From positions 62,001 to 126,000 of the forward strand of contig JANQKG010000022.1 of NCBI GenBank assembly GCA_028281235.1: 64,000 bases of DNA, read 5' to 3'. Numbering within the stretch: the first letter of the stretch is position 1; the number at the start of each line of letters is the position of its first letter. Under the pieces are notes generated by a model. It was given only the letters and a program-made list of their open reading frames with translations, did not search any database and had not been told where the DNA came from. A program made the translations under genes and the position numbers. This document shows, one piece after another, positions 60,691 through 64,000 of this stretch. This DNA comes from Afifellaceae bacterium (lineage in GTDB: Bacteria > Pseudomonadota > Alphaproteobacteria > Rhizobiales > Afifellaceae).

Positions 60691-61995
60691 TCACTCCGCC
60701 GCCTGCATGATCGCGCCGCCGGTCTTCTGCGCCGCTGCATAATCGTCGATGCGACGCTCGATCTCTGGGCGGAAATGGCGGATCAGCCCCTGTATAGGCC
60801 AGGCCGCCGCATCGCCGAGCGCGCAGATCGTGTGACCCTCGACTTGGTAGGTCACCTCAAGCAGCATGTCGATCTCGCGCTTCTCCGCCTCGCCCCGCGC
60901 CATGCGCTCCAAGACGCGCCACATCCAGCCGGTCCCCTCGCGGCACGGCGTGCACTGGCCGCAGCTCTCATGCTTGTAGAAATAGGCGATGCGGGCAATG
61001 GCGCGCACGATATCGGTGGACTTGTCCATCACGACGACGGCCGCCGTGCCGAGACCGGACTTCAAGTCGCGCAGCGTATCGAAATCCATCGGCAGGTCGT
61101 CGCAGACGCTCGCCGGCAGGCAAGGCACTGACGACCCACCGGGGATGACGGCCATGAGATTGTCCCAGCCACCCCGCACGCCGCCGCAATGCTTGTCGAT
61201 CAGCTCGCGCAGCGGAATGCCCATCTCCTCTTCCACCGTGCACGGCGCGTTCACGTGCCCTGAGACGCAGAAGAGCTTGGTGCCGGTGTTGTTGGGCTTG
61301 CCGAGACCGGCGAACCAGTTCCCACCGCGCCGCAAGATCTCCGGCGCCACCGCAATCGATTCCACATTGTTGACCGTGGTGGGGCAGCCATAGAGGCCCA
61401 TATTGGCGGGGAATGGCGGCTTCAGCCGCGGCATGCCCTTCTTGCCTTCCAGGCTCTCCAAAAGCGCGGTCTCCTCGCCGCAAATATAGGCGCCGGCGCC
61501 GTGCGCGATGACGATGTCGAAATCCCAGCCGTGGACATTGTTCTCGCCGATGAGGCGCGCCTCGTAGCACTCGTCGACCGCCGCCTGCAGCGCTTCGCGC
61601 TCGCGGATGAACTCGCCGCGAATGTAGATGTAGGCCGTGTGCGCCCCCATCGCGAAGGAGGCGATCAGGCAGCCCTCGATCAGAAGATGCGGATCGTGCC
61701 GCATGATCTCCCGGTCCTTGCAGGTGCCGGGCTCCGATTCATCGGCATTGACGACCAGATAATGCGGCCGCTCGCCGATCTCCTTGGGCATGAACGACCA
61801 TTTGAGGCCGGTCGGGAAGCCGGCCCCGCCTCTTCCCCTAAGCCCGGATGCTTTCACCTCTTCGATGATCGCGTCGCGGCCGCGCTCCAGCATCGCCTTG
61901 GTGCCGTCCCAAGCGCCACGCGAACGCGCGCCCTTCAGCATCGGGTCGTGCAGCCCGTAGAGATTGAGGAAGATACGGTCTTTGTCGGAAAGCAT
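60691..61995 (-). CDS. nuoF: NADH-quinone oxidoreductase subunit F
   Basis: A 434-residue subunit holding FMN and the NADH site. [13 protein letters not shown] (51-63) binds NADH and [13 protein letters not shown] with C345, C348 and C351 supplies three ligands of the 4Fe-4S cluster, and a later cysteine in [13 protein letters not shown] supplies the fourth. It follows nuoE after 9 bases. Confidence 0.97.
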   Translation of the reverse strand: MLSDKDRIFLNLYGLHDPMLKGARSRGAWDGTKAMLERGRDAIIEEVKASGLRGRGGAGFPTGLKWSFMPKEIGERPHYLVVNADESEPGTCKDREIMRHDPHLLIEGCLIASFAMGAHTAYIYIRGEFIREREALQAAVDECYEARLIGENNVHGWDFDIVIAHGAGAYICGEETALLESLEGKKGMPRLKPPFPANMGLYGCPTTVNNVESIAVAPEILRRGGNWFAGLGKPNNTGTKLFCVSGHVNAPCTVEEEMGIPLRELIDKHCGGVRGGWDNLMAVIPGGSSVPCLPASVCDDLPMDFDTLRDLKSGLGTAAVVVMDKSTDIVRAIARIAYFYKHESCGQCTPCREGTGWMWRVLERMARGEAEKREIDMLLEVTYQVEGHTICALGDAAAWPIQGLIRHFRPEIERRIDDYAAAQKTGGAIMQAAE

Positions 61996-62004
61996 GCCGC
62001 GCCC

Positions 62005-62928
62005 CTATTTGCCTGACGTCTCGGCGGCGAATCTGCGCGCCTGACCGAGCCAGTCGTCGCGGTCGATCCGGCCTTTGAACTTAAGACGGTTGTCCACCCA
62101 GGCGATGTTCTGAGGCGTCCACGCCGCGATCTGCGCGAAAGTGTAGATGCCCATGGCGTTCAACAGGCTCTCCAGATTCGGGCCGACGCCGGAAATCCGT
62201 TGCAGATCGTCGGCGCCTTCTTCCGGCGCAGCCGCGAGAAGCTCAGGCTCCGCTTCCGCCACGCTCGCGGCCTCTGCTTCGGCGGGCTCGGCCGACGCCG
62301 CCATCGGTTTGGCAGCGGCGTCGGAATAGTCGATCTCCGTTAGGGAGGTCAGCCCGTTGATCGGCACAGAGTGGCGGCGCCCGTTCTGCGGACCCGGAAT
62401 CGGCATCTCGCCGCGATCGAATGCATCGAGCACCGCCTCAAAGCTCTCCGGCGTGAGGTCCTCGTAGGTGTCCTTGAACACCTGCACCATCGGCGCGTTC
62501 ACGCAGGCGCCGAGGCACTCCACCTCCTCCCACGAAAACGCCCCGTCAGCGGAGCGATGATGCGGCTCGGCGTGAATCCGCCGGCGGCAGACTTGGATGA
62601 TGTCGCCGGCGCCGCGCAGCATGCACGGCGTCGTCCCGCAGACCTGCACATGCGCCTTAGCGCCGACCGGCTCCAGATGGAACATCGTGTAGAAGGTGGC
62701 GACCTCCAGGACGCGGATTGTCGGCATGGACAGCATCTCCGCCACCTGCTCGATCGCCGGCTTGGTGATCCAGCCCTCCTGCTCCTGCGCCCGCCACAAA
62801 AGCGCAATCACCGCCGAGGCCTGCCGGCCTTCGGGAAATTTGGCGATTTCCCGCTCCGCCCAGGCGTGATTATCCGGGCTGAAAGCGAAGCTCTCCGGCT
62901 GCGTTTCGGCGAGACGACGGACGGCCAT
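62005..62928 (-). CDS. nuoE: NADH-quinone oxidoreductase subunit E with C-terminal HhH-like extension
   Basis: A 307-residue subunit, much longer than the E. coli protein (166). Residues of about 15-165 are the thioredoxin-like [2Fe-2S] domain, with cluster ligands in CGTTPCMLRGA and CLGACVNAPM. An Ala/Glu-rich linker follows. Residues 240-307 form a helix-hairpin-helix-like domain (LQRISGVGPNLESLLNAMGI, then DWLGQARRFAAE). This extension is known in Rhizobiales NuoE, but its role is unclear. Confidence 0.95.
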   Translation of the reverse strand: MAVRRLAETQPESFAFSPDNHAWAEREIAKFPEGRQASAVIALLWRAQEQEGWITKPAIEQVAEMLSMPTIRVLEVATFYTMFHLEPVGAKAHVQVCGTTPCMLRGAGDIIQVCRRRIHAEPHHRSADGAFSWEEVECLGACVNAPMVQVFKDTYEDLTPESFEAVLDAFDRGEMPIPGPQNGRRHSVPINGLTSLTEIDYSDAAAKPMAASAEPAEAEAASVAEAEPELLAAAPEEGADDLQRISGVGPNLESLLNAMGIYTFAQIAAWTPQNIAWVDNRLKFKGRIDRDDWLGQARRFAAETSGK

Positions 62929-63085
62929 AAAAATGCGATTCCGCTCAGGTCGTGAGGCTGCGGCGGTTCTAGCATTTGGGGCGCGAAAGGCCAGTGCTGC
63001 AGCGCGACAAAATGGGCCGCAATGAACCTACTTGTGGCCAATTCCCGCGGCGAACGGCGGGCGGAGGCGAACGGCCGTGAGCCGC

Positions 63086-64000
63086 CTACCGATCCACCTC
63101 CCCAAACACGATGTCGATGGAGCCGAGCACGGCCGACACATCCGCCAGCATGTGGCCGCGGCACAGAAAATCCATGGCCTGGAGATGGGCGAAGCCCGGC
63201 GCGCGGATCTTGCAGCGATAGGGGCGGTTCGACCCGTCGGAGACGAGATAGACGCCGAACTCGCCTTTCGGCGCCTCCACCGCCGCATAGACCTCCCCCT
63301 CCGGCACGTGCACGCCTTCGGTGTAGAGCTTGAAGTGATGGATCAGCGCCTCCATGGAGCGCTTCATCTCATCACGCTTGGGCGGCACCACCTTCTGGTC
63401 GACCACGGAGACCGGCCCGGCGCCCTCCGCCGAAGCGAGCTTCTCCACGCATTGTTTCATGATGCGCGTCGCCTGGCGCATCTCAATCATGCGGATGAGA
63501 TAGCGGTCGTAGCAATCGCCGTTCTTGCCGACGGGGATGTCGAATTCCATCTCGTCATAGCATTCGTAGGGCTGCGCCCGTCGCAAGTCCCACGCCGCGC
63601 CCGAGCCGCGCACCAAGACGCCCGAAAATCCCCACTTCCACGCATCCTCAAGCTCGACGATGCCGATATCGACATTGCGCTGCTTGAAGATGCGGTTGTC
63701 GGTCAGGAGCCCTTCCAGATCGTCACAGACCTTGAGGAACGGATCGCAGAACGCGCCGATGTCGTCGACCAGTTCCGGCGGCAGGTCCTGATGCACGCCG
63801 CCTGGACGGAAATACGCAGCATGCATGCGGCTGCCCGACGCGCGCTCGTAGAAGACCATCAGCTTCTCGCGCTCCTCAAAGCCCCAGAGCGGCGGCGTCA
63901 GCGCGCCAACATCCATGGCCTGCGTCGTCACGTTGAGGAGATGCGACAGAAGCCGCCCAATCTCCGAATAGAGCACGCGGACGAGCTGCCCGCGCTTCGG
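63086..64000 (-). CDS. nuoD: NADH-quinone oxidoreductase subunit D, C-terminal part (start beyond window)
   Basis: The minus-strand frame is open to the end of the window and ends with TAG at 63086, giving 304 residues of the 49-kDa subunit. [61 protein letters not shown]-like [13 protein letters not shown] and the C-terminal [35 protein letters not shown] are typical. It helps form the quinone pocket. The gap to nuoE (62929-63085) holds no gene or clear signal. Confidence 0.97.
   Translation of the reverse strand, partial: PKRGQLVRVLYSEIGRLLSHLLNVTTQAMDVGALTPPLWGFEEREKLMVFYERASGSRMHAAYFRPGGVHQDLPPELVDDIGAFCDPFLKVCDDLEGLLTDNRIFKQRNVDIGIVELEDAWKWGFSGVLVRGSGAAWDLRRAQPYECYDEMEFDIPVGKNGDCYDRYLIRMIEMRQATRIMKQCVEKLASAEGAGPVSVVDQKVVPPKRDEMKRSMEALIHHFKLYTEGVHVPEGEVYAAVEAPKGEFGVYLVSDGSNRPYRCKIRAPGFAHLQAMDFLCRGHMLADVSAVLGSIDIVFGEVDR

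Overview
The window is GC-rich chromosomal DNA from an alphaproteobacterium. Gene content and order point to Hyphomicrobiales (Rhizobiales). Markers are the dxr-rseP-bamA-lpxD-fabZ-lpxA-lpxI-lpxB block behind rpsB-tsf-pyrH-frr-uppS-cdsA, a complete-style nuo operon running into birA, RNase J, mce, DUF1467, proS and lolCD, and stand-alone NDUFA12 and DUF2155 genes. A B12-dependent (class II) ribonucleotide reductase is also present. I cannot assign a genus. No rRNA, tRNA, CRISPR array, transposase or integrase was recognised.

Layout. (1) 1-6.7 kb: 3' end of a Dpp/Opp-type peptide ABC transporter operon (permease, permease, two ATPases) followed directly by a metallo-beta-lactamase-fold hydrolase, then a convergent acyl-CoA ligase and DUF1499 pair. 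(2) 6.9-13.6 kb: two unassigned genes (one a predicted outer-membrane barrel), an aminotransferase coupled to a LysE exporter, and a periplasmic quality-control pair (M48-TPR protease, DsbA-like). A two-module palindromic repeat follows, then NDUFA12 and DUF2155. (3) 13.6-16.6 kb: aat, accC, accB and aroQ on the minus strand. (4) 17.2-21.0 kb: nrdJ. (5) 21.0-22.5 kb: a small AT-richer islet with an XRE-type regulator overlapping an ImmA/IrrE-like protease, plus a hicAB toxin-antitoxin pair wedged against lpxB. (6) 22.5-36.7 kb, minus strand: lipid A, outer-membrane assembly, isoprenoid, phospholipid and translation genes. (7) 37.2-48.7 kb, minus strand: dnaE, ridA, lolD, lolC, proS, DUF1467, mce, a GFA-family gene, rnj and birA. 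(8) 48.7-64 kb, minus strand: nuoN back to a truncated nuoD, with three extra genes inside the operon.

Functionally, most of the window is housekeeping: respiratory complex I and an assembly factor, envelope biogenesis (lipid A, BamA, Lol, undecaprenyl-PP), fatty-acid initiation (AccBC with BirA), replication and translation. The less ordinary parts are the XRE/ImmA + HicAB islet, the three non-canonical genes inside the nuo operon (a three-repeat hypothetical between nuoG and nuoF, a 70-residue membrane protein, and a GFA-family protein), and a dispersed family of palindromic intergenic repeats between nuo genes and between rpsB and dnaE. There is also a short low-GC stretch near 44.7-44.9 kb with an orphan intrinsic terminator, and an apparent inversion of the aroQ-accBC-aat-DUF2155-NDUFA12 block with a palindromic repeat at one border.
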